A DNA stretch of 39,153 nucleotides. Origin: Clostridiales bacterium. GTDB taxonomy: Bacteria; Bacillota; Clostridia; Saccharofermentanales; Saccharofermentanaceae. Position 1 is the stretch's first letter. Each line of letters begins with the position of its first letter. Where the stretch lies: positions 1 to 39,153 of the forward strand of contig JAGAXM010000026.1 of the NCBI GenBank assembly GCA_017940895.1. The letters run 5' to 3'. The notes under the pieces are model-generated. The model searched no databases and was not told where the DNA came from. It was given only the letters and a program-made list of their open reading frames with translations. This document shows positions 14,841 to 22,227 of this stretch, in pieces. The position numbers and the translations under genes are program-made.

Positions 14841-16919
14841 TCAGATATCAGCAATTGAGGAATAGGATTCCCCTGTCACCACATCCAGAAAGGTATCACA
14901 ATCATGAGGGTCTGCCACCGGCCAAATGCATCTCCAAATCATTATATGACCTTCTTGATTTATAAACATATCCATATCGGGACTTATAGTAATGCAATTC
15001 GTAACCATATCTACGTAGTATTGATTCTCATCCCAGTCTCCGTACACTTCAAAATTCAATGAATCAACCCACGCCGGATTAATACCTCCATCTATTATTA
15101 CCGGAATATCCCCACCTGGCATCGGATTAGCATTTAAATAATCTGCTGTTACCGTGAATGCTCTATCACAGAACGTTGTCTCATCCATATCTGCAAGCTC
15201 TAGTATTTCAGTATTTGACAGCCAATGACCGGTAGAAGCATTAAATGTATAAGCTTTATAGTGACCAGCCCATCCATAATAACTATAATCTATTAAAAGA
15301 GAAAATACTTCGTCATTAACCCACAAGACAACATAGTTAATATAAGTAAATTCGTTAGAATTATAATCATCCATGATAATACTGTTGATAGTAATAGCAT
15401 CTTCAGTATCTTCACCAATTTGAGGCAGATGATGTTCCCACTCTTGACCGTCAAAGGTTGAATGTACCACAGTATCTACAATTATAGTATCTCTATCAAA
15501 CGAGATCGTCGAATCACTATCTGTTTCGTTTTCCAATGAATTAGGTTCTATATTTGTAATCCCGGTTACATAGAAATCCCATTCACAGATGAAACAAACC
15601 AGTCCGTTCTCGATACGGGGTGTAAAATCTCCGTCATTCCAAGTACCATCTGCAGAGAACACAGCATAGTTTTCAGAATCCGTAAAGGCATTAGGCTCAC
15701 CGGCATTCCAATTGGTATAAACTGAAGGTTCTCCGTTGACCCATTCCCAAACACCTTCGGTTACGCTATCAAAATACCCTATATATGTATTGTCATAACC
15801 TTGTGATGTTGCGAATGCATATAAGGCATCATTTTCTTCTAGAGAATCTATTACTGCCAGATAACCGCCCAAAGACTTACAGAATTCACTTGCTTCTTCC
15901 CAAGTATCACAGCCGTAATAACAAGCATATGAATGGCCGTTCATATTAAGCACATTAACATCAACATCTACTATATTTGTATTGGAAATCTCCGTCAGTT
16001 CGATATCAACTGTTTCTATTATTTCTTCCGCAGGCTCGATTACCGCTTTTTTATTATCTTTGATTACTTTAGCAGTAATCGCAGCCGCTCCTATAACGGC
16101 AAAAGCCACTACCGCCGCAATTATCTTTCCGCCGACTGTAGTAAGAAACCCGGCTTTTACAGTATCCTTTACCGCTGTACTAGCCACAACTTTTGCGGTT
16201 TCCTTTGCAGCAGTTATTGCTCCGTCACCAATCAATGAAGATATATCAATAGTAGGTACTCGAAGATTCTCAGAAGCAGTATTGAAGAACCTTGTGAGGA
16301 ACGGTATGCCGGGTGCTGCTGCGAATGCGTCCTTGTTGTCCTTCTCGTATTTCTTGACGCCTTCCTTGATCTTAGCTCTTGATGTCATCAGTCTCGTCTT
16401 GACCGTTCCGACAGGACAATTCATCAACTCTGCGATAGTCTCTACAGGCAGCTCACTATAGTAATGCATATGTATCGTCTGATACTGAACATCGGTAAGT
16501 TCTTCCCTGATGATCTTATCCAGAGCTTCTCTCTTAGTCTTCTCCATAATATAGGAATCAGGAAGACTCTCGAGATTATCATCGAGCTGCAGACTTTCAT
16601 CCGTTGCTACTGTATCATCGTAGGATACATCACCCTTCCTTCTCCTATACAGGTCAAGAGACTTGGTAGTTGCGATTCTCTTGAGCCATGAGATAAACGT
16701 CTTATTATCTTCTAGAGATTCTATCTTCCTGTATACAGTAAGATATGTATCCTGCATCGCATCGAATGCATCGTCTTCATCCCTGAGAATACCGAGGCAG
16801 ATGGAATAAACCATCCTTTGTGTTTTCTCATATAACTCTTCATACGCTGACTCGTCGCCGGAATTAAACTTGGCGACCAAGTCGGCACACTCTTCATAAA
16901 AGACAGTATCCTGATCCAT
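14841..16919 (-). CDS. Membrane-anchored ECF sigma factor with an extracellular C-type lectin domain (copy 3)
   Basis: 692 residues. Sigma regions 2 and 4 resemble copies 1 and 2 with more changes, followed by IPFLTRFF and a membrane segment near 265-290. Residues about 322-450 look like a C-type lectin fold: NGHSYACYYG start, TWEEASEFCKSLGGYLAVI, YIGYFD, WVNGEP, WNAGEPN (the EPN sugar/Ca2+ motif), GTWNDGD and CFICEW. The last 240 residues include FSLLIDYSYYGWAGHYKAY and FNASTGHWLSNTEIL, which resembles the DUF3298-type domain of the lysozyme sensor RsiV. The gene begins one base after the upstream stop, in a three-gene operon under promoter P4. A sugar or cell-wall ligand is likely but not shown. 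Confidence 0.87.
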   Translation of the reverse strand: MDQDTVFYEECADLVAKFNSGDESAYEELYEKTQRMVYSICLGILRDEDDAFDAMQDTYLTVYRKIESLEDNKTFISWLKRIATTKSLDLYRRRKGDVSYDDTVATDESLQLDDNLESLPDSYIMEKTKREALDKIIREELTDVQYQTIHMHYYSELPVETIAELMNCPVGTVKTRLMTSRAKIKEGVKKYEKDNKDAFAAAPGIPFLTRFFNTASENLRVPTIDISSLIGDGAITAAKETAKVVASTAVKDTVKAGFLTTVGGKIIAAVVAFAVIGAAAITAKVIKDNKKAVIEPAEEIIETVDIELTEISNTNIVDVDVNVLNMNGHSYACYYGCDTWEEASEFCKSLGGYLAVIDSLEENDALYAFATSQGYDNTYIGYFDSVTEGVWEWVNGEPSVYTNWNAGEPNAFTDSENYAVFSADGTWNDGDFTPRIENGLVCFICEWDFYVTGITNIEPNSLENETDSDSTISFDRDTIIVDTVVHSTFDGQEWEHHLPQIGEDTEDAITINSIIMDDYNSNEFTYINYVVLWVNDEVFSLLIDYSYYGWAGHYKAYTFNASTGHWLSNTEILELADMDETTFCDRAFTVTADYLNANPMPGGDIPVIIDGGINPAWVDSLNFEVYGDWDENQYYVDMVTNCITISPDMDMFINQEGHIMIWRCIWPVADPHDCDTFLDVVTGESYSSIADI

Positions 16920-16920
16920 A

Positions 16921-18201
16921 TTAATTCGCCTCTACTATCATGAATTCATAATCACCTACTCCGATTGTATCTGTCACACTTATTGAGTATTCACTGCCGG
17001 CACTTAACGTAACTGAATAATCGTCATAGGAAGCTGTTCTATAGGATGCTATGCTGTTACTGTATATATCAGTTATTTCAACTTCGGCATATACCGTATC
17101 ACTGTTTATCTGCAAAGTATATTCACCGCTCTGCTCCGGTGTAAAGGTATAATTATTTACCTGACCCTCAAACTCAAACGAATCATTTATTATTCCCGGC
17201 TGTGTAAAAACAGCTGTCTCCTTCTGCTCAATGATCATCAAAGTAAAACTGATCGGATCATAGTAATTCGTACACTCGATCTGATAATCCATTCCTTCAC
17301 TTAAATTAACACGCTGAACCCCCGTAAAAGAATAACTAAGAGCACGATTACCATAAATATCAGTAACTACAACATCATATCTAAAATCGTTGTCTTCCTG
17401 GATAACAAACTCATAAAGCCCGTCTCGAGGAGCAGTATAATCAAAGTACATACTTGTAAGGTTCTCGTTAATCTCACCTGTAAACGTTACTACATTTGAA
17501 GGATCAACGCTGCAGATCTCTTCATATGAGACAGGAACACTTGCCGAAGTTGATGTAGTGACAGCAGAACTCGAGTCATTATTATATACATGCGTATATG
17601 AAGTCTGCTCCCGTACAAATACACTGGTCTGACGCACGTTATCGGTGGATACAGACTTCCTGCGAGATATAATTAAGAAGCTCATAATCCCGGCAATCAA
17701 ACCAACTCCAAGGAAAACTAATATAATTATGCTTAGAGACGACATTCCCGAGCTTTTTGATGAGGTCTTATTTACATAGTATTGAGGATTTGTCGTCGGC
17801 ACATTAGTTGGTACACCGGAGCCGTTAAAATCAAGCTCAATTCTTTCAAATTCATCTCGATGATCCATTACGAATCCTCTTATACCGATTATGTGGTACA
17901 GAGAACCTGCTACTCCGATCAATGCACCGAAGAACATGTTGAATATCAAAGTAATAATGCTTCCCGAAAGAGGTTCAAATGTAGCACATATCCCACGAGG
18001 ATCGTTCAAGATCTTTTGGGAATATTTCTTTTGTTGAATACTAACAACAATATTATAAATACCCATCGGAAGACCAACACAACTCAGAATCTGAAATATA
18101 GCTATAACTATCCATATTGTGCTTTCGGTACTGAGCTTATCCGACAAGCGTTTAACAAGTGAATAATCGGGCCTGATAGAATTATTGTTATTGTCACTCA
18201 T
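16921..18201 (-). CDS. Membrane protein with two outer PPC-like beta domains
   Basis: 426 residues. The N-terminal part has hydrophobic segments near 30-55 and 85-115 (WIVIAIFQILSCVGLPMGIY, LIFNMFFGALIGVAGSLY), and a third lies near 150-175. The C-terminal half holds two related beta units (SNVVTFTGEIN ... TDIYGNRALSYSF and FEFEGQVNNYTFTP ... TDIYSNSIASYRT) that resemble pre-peptidase C-terminal-type domains. It overlaps the upstream gene by 4 bases and the sigma gene follows one base later, so all three are made together. Function unknown. It could be a partner or sensor for sigma copy 3. Confidence 0.75.
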   Translation of the reverse strand: MSDNNNNSIRPDYSLVKRLSDKLSTESTIWIVIAIFQILSCVGLPMGIYNIVVSIQQKKYSQKILNDPRGICATFEPLSGSIITLIFNMFFGALIGVAGSLYHIIGIRGFVMDHRDEFERIELDFNGSGVPTNVPTTNPQYYVNKTSSKSSGMSSLSIIILVFLGVGLIAGIMSFLIISRRKSVSTDNVRQTSVFVREQTSYTHVYNNDSSSAVTTSTSASVPVSYEEICSVDPSNVVTFTGEINENLTSMYFDYTAPRDGLYEFVIQEDNDFRYDVVVTDIYGNRALSYSFTGVQRVNLSEGMDYQIECTNYYDPISFTLMIIEQKETAVFTQPGIINDSFEFEGQVNNYTFTPEQSGEYTLQINSDTVYAEVEITDIYSNSIASYRTASYDDYSVTLSAGSEYSISVTDTIGVGDYEFMIVEAN

Positions 18202-18929
18202 GATCTTGCCTCCTGAGCATCACGATTCTGTAATTCCAGATAACTCTGCTGTTCGGGCGTGTAAACTCGTTCTGCCGGATGTGCATTCGCCAAAAATCTT
18301 ACTGCCGCTCCAAACAAACCCAAGAGAATAAACAAAGCTATTGCTACAATGCAAAGAACTGATACAATTACTTTGAATCCCGAATTCTTTTTTGCAGGTT
18401 TTGCACCATCTGATTCCTTATACTGGCCGACCGAACCATTATTCTTTACCATGTACGATGTAACCGCATGCAGTATAACCAATACGGTCATAACTATCAG
18501 TATTATTCGAGTAAGCGTATAACCGATCATAGTTGCTGACACTTCACCATATAAAAGGTCTGCTATGGTCGATGCACTACTCTTTAAGGATTCAAGCAGA
18601 AAATAATCGCCGACAATCCCCGCAATAGAAAGCGCATGCATCCAAAGATTCTTCTTATCTGAACTCCATCGATTAATCCAAATAAACAATAATGCCAGCG
18701 GTATAATACCCATAAGGACTATCAAAGGATTTCCGCTTAACAGCATTTCCGCTTTATCCATCACAGGATTATTCCACGCATAACCGAATATACTGTTTAA
18801 TGGCCAAACATATATCGGATCATCCGTAAAAGATGACTCGACAAGAAATGACTTCTGAAAGAACATAAAAAACAGAACAACACACGATAAGCATACTAAT
18901 ACCGCCAAAACCCTCTTTACAATCTTCAT
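18198..18929 (-). CDS. Multi-pass membrane protein of unknown function, first gene of the lectin-sigma operon
   Basis: 243 residues with about five hydrophobic segments (VLAVLVCLSCVVLFFMFF, LIVLMGIIPLALLFIWI, IILIVMTVLVILHAVTSYMV, VIVSVLCIVAIALFILLGLFGAA) and a short cytosolic or outer tail. No family recognised. ATG 18929 is used because GGAGG lies 6 bases before it; an in-frame TTG at 18935 is too close. Promoter P4 is 34 bases upstream. The 4-base overlap with the next gene supports coupling. Confidence 0.72.
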   Translation of the reverse strand: MKIVKRVLAVLVCLSCVVLFFMFFQKSFLVESSFTDDPIYVWPLNSIFGYAWNNPVMDKAEMLLSGNPLIVLMGIIPLALLFIWINRWSSDKKNLWMHALSIAGIVGDYFLLESLKSSASTIADLLYGEVSATMIGYTLTRIILIVMTVLVILHAVTSYMVKNNGSVGQYKESDGAKPAKKNSGFKVIVSVLCIVAIALFILLGLFGAAVRFLANAHPAERVYTPEQQSYLELQNRDAQEARS

Positions 18930-18963
18930 AAACAACCTCCGTTTTTTGCTTTATATCTATAAG

Positions 18964-18989
18964 GACGAATGAGAGAATGATAAAGTTCA
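18964..18989 (-). promoter_or_regulatory. ECF-type promoter P4 (TGAACT-N16-CGTCC)
   Basis: TGAACT (18989-18984), 16 bases, CGTC (18967-18964), then CTTATAGATATAA on the minus strand. It differs from P1-P3 in two or three bases and lacks the dyad. It drives the operon that ends in the lectin-type sigma factor. Confidence 0.8.
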
Positions 18990-19016
18990 TTTATCTTAGA
19001 TATTTTTTTAAAATCA

Positions 19017-19112
19017 TTAAGTCCTTGCTGTACAAGGACTTAACTGATATTCGTAGGATATCAGCACTTTTCGAGCAATATATAAGAGCGCGGGCACTTC
19101 ACCCGCGTTCTT
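19017..19112 (-). terminator. Three stacked hairpins after the YoeB gene
   Basis: Stems of 11 bp (19017-19027 with 19033-19043), 7 bp (19044-19050 with 19058-19064) and 11 bp with one G-T pair (19084-19094 with 19102-19112) follow one another. The third lies 8 bases after the yoeB stop. The first in window order is followed on the minus strand by T-rich sequence. Together they should insulate promoter P4 from the toxin operon. Confidence 0.65.
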
Positions 19113-19120
19113 ATGAAAGA

Positions 19121-19381
19121 TCACTTATCGTAATGATAACGGCAGGAAATGATACATAGATCATCTCCTTCTATCTTATATACCAATCTATCCTTGTCGT
19201 TAATTCTTCGACTCCAGTATCCTGAAAGATCGCCGAGCAACGGCTCCGGTTTACCCAAACCGGCATTGCCGTTTCTACAAACATCATTAATCAAAAGGTT
19301 TATACGTTTAAGGGTCTTACGATCCTCTGTTTGCCAATAAACGTAATCAGCCCAACCGTTATCGGTGAAGAGTTTATTCAT
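19121..19381 (-). CDS. yoeB: YoeB/Txe-family toxin (ribosome-dependent mRNA endonuclease)
   Basis: 86 residues, the YoeB norm. It keeps GWADYVYWQ near the start, GLGKPEPLLGDLSGYWSRRI and the terminal SCRYHYDK. The catalytic Glu, Arg, His and Tyr positions of YoeB all have matching residues. It cuts mRNA at the ribosome A site when freed from YefM. GAGG lies 6 bases before ATG 19381, and the gene overlaps the antitoxin stop by 8 bases. Confidence 0.93.
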   Translation of the reverse strand: MNKLFTDNGWADYVYWQTEDRKTLKRINLLINDVCRNGNAGLGKPEPLLGDLSGYWSRRINDKDRLVYKIEGDDLCIISCRYHYDK

Positions 19382-19637
19382 CTTCAACCTCTATCAGATC
19401 ATGGGAAGCTACCTTTCTATCTTCTAATTGACGCTTGGATTCCATGAGCCAATCGTAATTTGACTTATTGCCCATTACATGAATATTCTCAAGCAGATTG
19501 TTATAACTCTCTTCAGAAATGACTACAACATTTTTATTCTCTTTACGCGTTACAACCATAGTCTCATAATCGTCAGTCACAAGATCAAGATGACTCTTCA
19601 TTTCACTTCTAAATTGTGTGTAATTAACAGCAATCAT
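19374..19637 (-). CDS. yefM: YefM/Phd-family antitoxin
   Basis: 87 residues. The N-terminal half (VNYTQFRSEMKSHLDLV, MVVTRKENKNVVVISEESYNNLLE) is the Phd/YefM fold that binds DNA, and the acidic C-terminus (LEDRKVASHDLIEVEDE) neutralises YoeB. A promoter with a palindromic operator lies 30 bases upstream. Together with YoeB it marks the right end of the accessory island. Confidence 0.93.
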   Translation of the reverse strand: MIAVNYTQFRSEMKSHLDLVTDDYETMVVTRKENKNVVVISEESYNNLLENIHVMGNKSNYDWLMESKRQLEDRKVASHDLIEVEDE

Positions 19638-19666
19638 GATTTACGTCCCCTTTAACTTTTTACCAT

Positions 19667-19695
19667 ATTATAAAGTACAATATTCTGTACTTCAA
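19667..19695 (-). promoter_or_regulatory. yefM promoter with operator in the spacer
   Basis: On the minus strand, TTGAAG (19695-19690), a 17-base spacer and TATAAT (19672-19667). The dyad AAGTACA-N6-TGTACTT (19673-19692) fills the spacer. TGTAC half-sites are the known YefM-YoeB operator core. Confidence 0.8.
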
Positions 19696-19770
19696 TCACC
19701 AATTATAGATTATCACCGCTCGGTACACTTAACAAACTCGTTTGGCAGTTTGATAGCTAATAAAATCCTG

Positions 19771-19776
19771 TATAAT
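19771..19776 (+). promoter_or_regulatory. -10 box of tmcAL, likely leaderless
   Basis: TATAAT ends 7 bases before the ATG, so transcription should begin at or next to the start codon. TTGATA at 19750-19755 is a possible -35 with a short 15-base spacer. No ribosome site is present. Confidence 0.65.
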
Positions 19777-19783
19777 CATCATT

Positions 19784-20965
19784 ATGAGAGTTATCGGAAT
19801 AATCGCTGAGTTTAATCCTTTTCACAAGGGACATGAATACCTGATACAGGAGGCCAAGCGTCTCGTGGGGGATCCGCGTGCCGTTACCATGACGGTCATG
19901 AGCGGACCTTTTACACAGAGGGGCACACTTGCGCTGTCACCGAAGCACGTAAGAGCGAAAGAAGCCCTCGTGAGCGGCGTTGACGTTGCACTTGAGCTGC
20001 CTTTCACCTTTGCCTGCGCGCCTTCCGAGAGATTTGCGACAGGCGCCGTGGAGCTTCTGTACAGGACAGGAGTCGTTACTGATCTCGCTTTCGGCGTGGA
20101 CTGCAAGGACCCTTCCCTTCTGAAGGAACTTGCGGGACTCGAGCCTGACGAAAATGTACTCAAGGAAGCCTTAAGCCAAGGCAAGTCATACCCCGCCGCC
20201 AGAGCTGAGGCACTCATTGCGGCGTACGAAGGCGATGCCGACAAGGAGCTCATATCCGACACCTTAAGGCAACCGAACTCCATCCTGGCGCTCGACTATA
20301 TAAGAGCCGTAAACAGCATGAACACAGGCTTTAAGATACACATGATCCCGAGGCAGGAAGGCCCTTCGGCAACTTCTGCGCGCGAGCTGATATACAAAGC
20401 TGACACAGGAAGCACTGCATCAATTGCTGACGCTCTTAACGGCATCCTTCCTGACAAGGCTCTGTCGGTAATGCTATCTTCCATTTCGTGCAGGGAGTTT
20501 ACGATACCCGACCTTGACGCCTACATGACCGACGCATCACTTCTGGTAAGAAGAACGGACGACATGAAGCCTTACGCCTACATGACAGACGGGCTCGACG
20601 GATTTATCAGAAACAACATAGACAAGGGCCTTCAGACAAAGCATTTCACGATGCCGAGGATACGCCGCGCCATCGCTTCACTCATGACAGGTCAGAAGGC
20701 TTCCTACGTAGAGCAGGAAAAGCATGTCCAGTATATACGTGTGCTGGGATTTAATAACGAAGGCAAATACTGTCTTAAGATCATGGGCAAGTGCGCGAGG
20801 CTCCCTATCATAAGCAACGCCTCCGACGCACTCGAGCTGTACTCGGAAAAGCCCAGGCTGAAGGCGCAGTTTGAACTCGACCTTCTGGCCAACGACATCT
20901 ACGCCCGCTACTCATCGATGGGGCAGGGCTACGAGTGGAAGATCCCCCCGATCAAGGTAAAGTAA
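19784..20965 (+). CDS. tmcAL: tRNA(Met) cytidine acetate ligase
   Basis: 393 residues, the usual length of TmcAL (YlbM). It uses acetate and ATP to form N4-acetylcytidine at the wobble base of elongator tRNA-Met. The nucleotidyltransferase motif is at the N-terminus (IAEFNPFHKGH, residues 7-17), followed by VMSGPFTQRG, LELPFTFACAPSERFA and RQPNSILALDYIRA. Acetate for the reaction fits a cell with ackA-pta. The gene lacks a ribosome site and appears leaderless. It converges on rpsT across a shared hairpin. Confidence 0.93.
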   Translation: MRVIGIIAEFNPFHKGHEYLIQEAKRLVGDPRAVTMTVMSGPFTQRGTLALSPKHVRAKEALVSGVDVALELPFTFACAPSERFATGAVELLYRTGVVTDLAFGVDCKDPSLLKELAGLEPDENVLKEALSQGKSYPAARAEALIAAYEGDADKELISDTLRQPNSILALDYIRAVNSMNTGFKIHMIPRQEGPSATSARELIYKADTGSTASIADALNGILPDKALSVMLSSISCREFTIPDLDAYMTDASLLVRRTDDMKPYAYMTDGLDGFIRNNIDKGLQTKHFTMPRIRRAIASLMTGQKASYVEQEKHVQYIRVLGFNNEGKYCLKIMGKCARLPIISNASDALELYSEKPRLKAQFELDLLANDIYARYSSMGQGYEWKIPPIKVK

Positions 20966-20995
20966 ATCTGAAAAAACTGCTCAAGAACGCGAAAA

Positions 20996-21021
20996 AACTG
21001 CCCTGAAAACTCAGGGCAGTT
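20996..21021. terminator. Bidirectional terminator between tmcAL and rpsT
   Basis: A perfect 11-bp stem (AACTGCCCTGA/TCAGGGCAGTT) with a 4-base loop. On the minus strand a TTTTT run follows, so it best serves rpsT; on the plus strand only CTATTT follows. Confidence 0.88.
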
Positions 21022-21049
21022 CTATTTAACAATGTTACAAAAGGCTAAA

Positions 21050-21301
21050 TTACTTGTTTGCAGCCTTAGCTACTCTGGACTTAGCTCTTGCAGCAGCCTG
21101 CTTGCTGATGTGTCCCTTAGCAGCAGCCTGATCAAGAGACTTCTGTGTCTTCTGTACATACTCTGCATCAACAGAACCTGCAGCAACAGCAGCCTTGGAG
21201 TTCTTGATAACAGTTCTGATAGCTGTCTTCTTTGTCTTGTTAGCAACTGTCTTCTTCTTTGTAACTTCAACGCGCTTGATCGCAGACTTGATGTTAGGCA
21301 T
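21050..21301 (-). CDS. rpsT: 30S ribosomal protein S20
   Basis: 83 residues, basic and helical: MPNIKSAIKRVEVTKKK at the start and the conserved KGHISKQAAARAKSRVAK region near the end. It binds 16S rRNA early in 30S assembly. A GGAGG site lies before the ATG. It stands alone between convergent tmcAL and the SpoU methyltransferase gene. Confidence 0.97.
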   Translation of the reverse strand: MPNIKSAIKRVEVTKKKTVANKTKKTAIRTVIKNSKAAVAAGSVDAEYVQKTQKSLDQAAAKGHISKQAAARAKSRVAKAANK

Positions 21302-21383
21302 ATTAATTATTTCCTCCGTAAAAAATGGATGTTCCTTAAATCACCGCAAGATTTTAACATGAAGTGTTTTAAGGCGCAATAGC

Positions 21384-22121
21384 TTATTTTTGTGCATTTT
21401 CTGCCCCGAAAGCCGATTTAGTGGCCTCGTATATGGCAATTCCGACGGCTGTAGGCAGATTCAGGCTGTCGATATTATGTGTGTGCTCTATCCTTACGGG
21501 CTGCCCTTTGTGCTGGAAGGAAGCCGGAAGACCCGTGGCCTCGTTGCCGAATATCAGCGCAAAGGGGCCTTCTATCTTCGTCTCCTGCAGCAAAGTGCTG
21601 CCGTCAAGCATAAACGGGTACAGCTTGTTCTCGGGGAAACGCTCCTCGTACCCGGCGAAATCATCGAAAAGCTCCATCTTCACACGTGCTCTCGCCCCCA
21701 TGGAAGCCCTTACGGTCCTGGGGTCAAAAGTATCTACAGCAGGAGTAATGACCGCGATGTCCATGATGCCGAAGCCAGCGCAGGTTCTGATGATGGTGCC
21801 CATGTTACCCGCGTCAGACGGGTTCACGAGAACTACATGCGAGCCGGAAGAGATCATCTCGGCCTGCTTTCTGATCACGCCGATGACGAAGCAGTTGCCC
21901 TTCTTGGACAGGATGTTGAACGGCTTCTCGGAAGTCTCCACGGGAATGCCGTGCCTGCCGCAGATCTCATTTATCTTAGCGATCGTATCGGCTGAATCGA
22001 ACTTCGGATGGAGGATGACCCCCTCGAGTACCTCGGGGCACACATTCAGGTACTCCATGGTGACGGTGGCGCCGAGAGAATATGTGATATCACTTTCTTT
22101 CTTGTAACTTGCAACTTTCAT
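21384..22121 (-). CDS. TrmH/SpoU-family RNA 2'-O-methyltransferase
   Basis: 245 residues. The C-terminal SPOUT fold shows the three SpoU motifs: NPSDAGNMGTIIRTCAGFG (near 110), PFALIFGNEATGLP (near 185) and IEHTHNIDSLNLPTAVGIAIYEA (near 212). The knot binds S-adenosylmethionine and methylates ribose 2'-OH in rRNA or tRNA; the site is not predictable here. Minus-strand TTGACT, 17 bases and TTAGAA lie upstream with only 8 bases to the ATG and no ribosome site. Confidence 0.92.
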   Translation of the reverse strand: MKVASYKKESDITYSLGATVTMEYLNVCPEVLEGVILHPKFDSADTIAKINEICGRHGIPVETSEKPFNILSKKGNCFVIGVIRKQAEMISSGSHVVLVNPSDAGNMGTIIRTCAGFGIMDIAVITPAVDTFDPRTVRASMGARARVKMELFDDFAGYEERFPENKLYPFMLDGSTLLQETKIEGPFALIFGNEATGLPASFQHKGQPVRIEHTHNIDSLNLPTAVGIAIYEATKSAFGAENAQK

Positions 22122-22129
22122 ATGTTGTT

Positions 22130-22158
22130 TTCTAACACTTAACGCGGCCGCGAGTCAA
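22130..22158 (-). promoter_or_regulatory. SpoU methyltransferase promoter, likely leaderless
   Basis: TTGACT (22158-22153), 17 bases, TTAGAA (22135-22130), then 8 bases to the ATG. No ribosome site is seen in that gap. Confidence 0.6.
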
Positions 22159-22191
22159 GGAACAATTAATACATTTTTAACGAACTAATGA

Positions 22192-22220
22192 TTCTTTATA
22201 TAAGGGCAGAGTTCTATAAT
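22192..22220 (+). promoter_or_regulatory. GGDEF gene promoter, likely leaderless
   Basis: TTCTTT (22192-22197), 17 bases, TATAAT (22215-22220), then 7 bases to the ATG with no ribosome site. It is divergent from the SpoU promoter in the same 106-base gap. Confidence 0.65.
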
Positions 22221-22227
22221 CTACATT

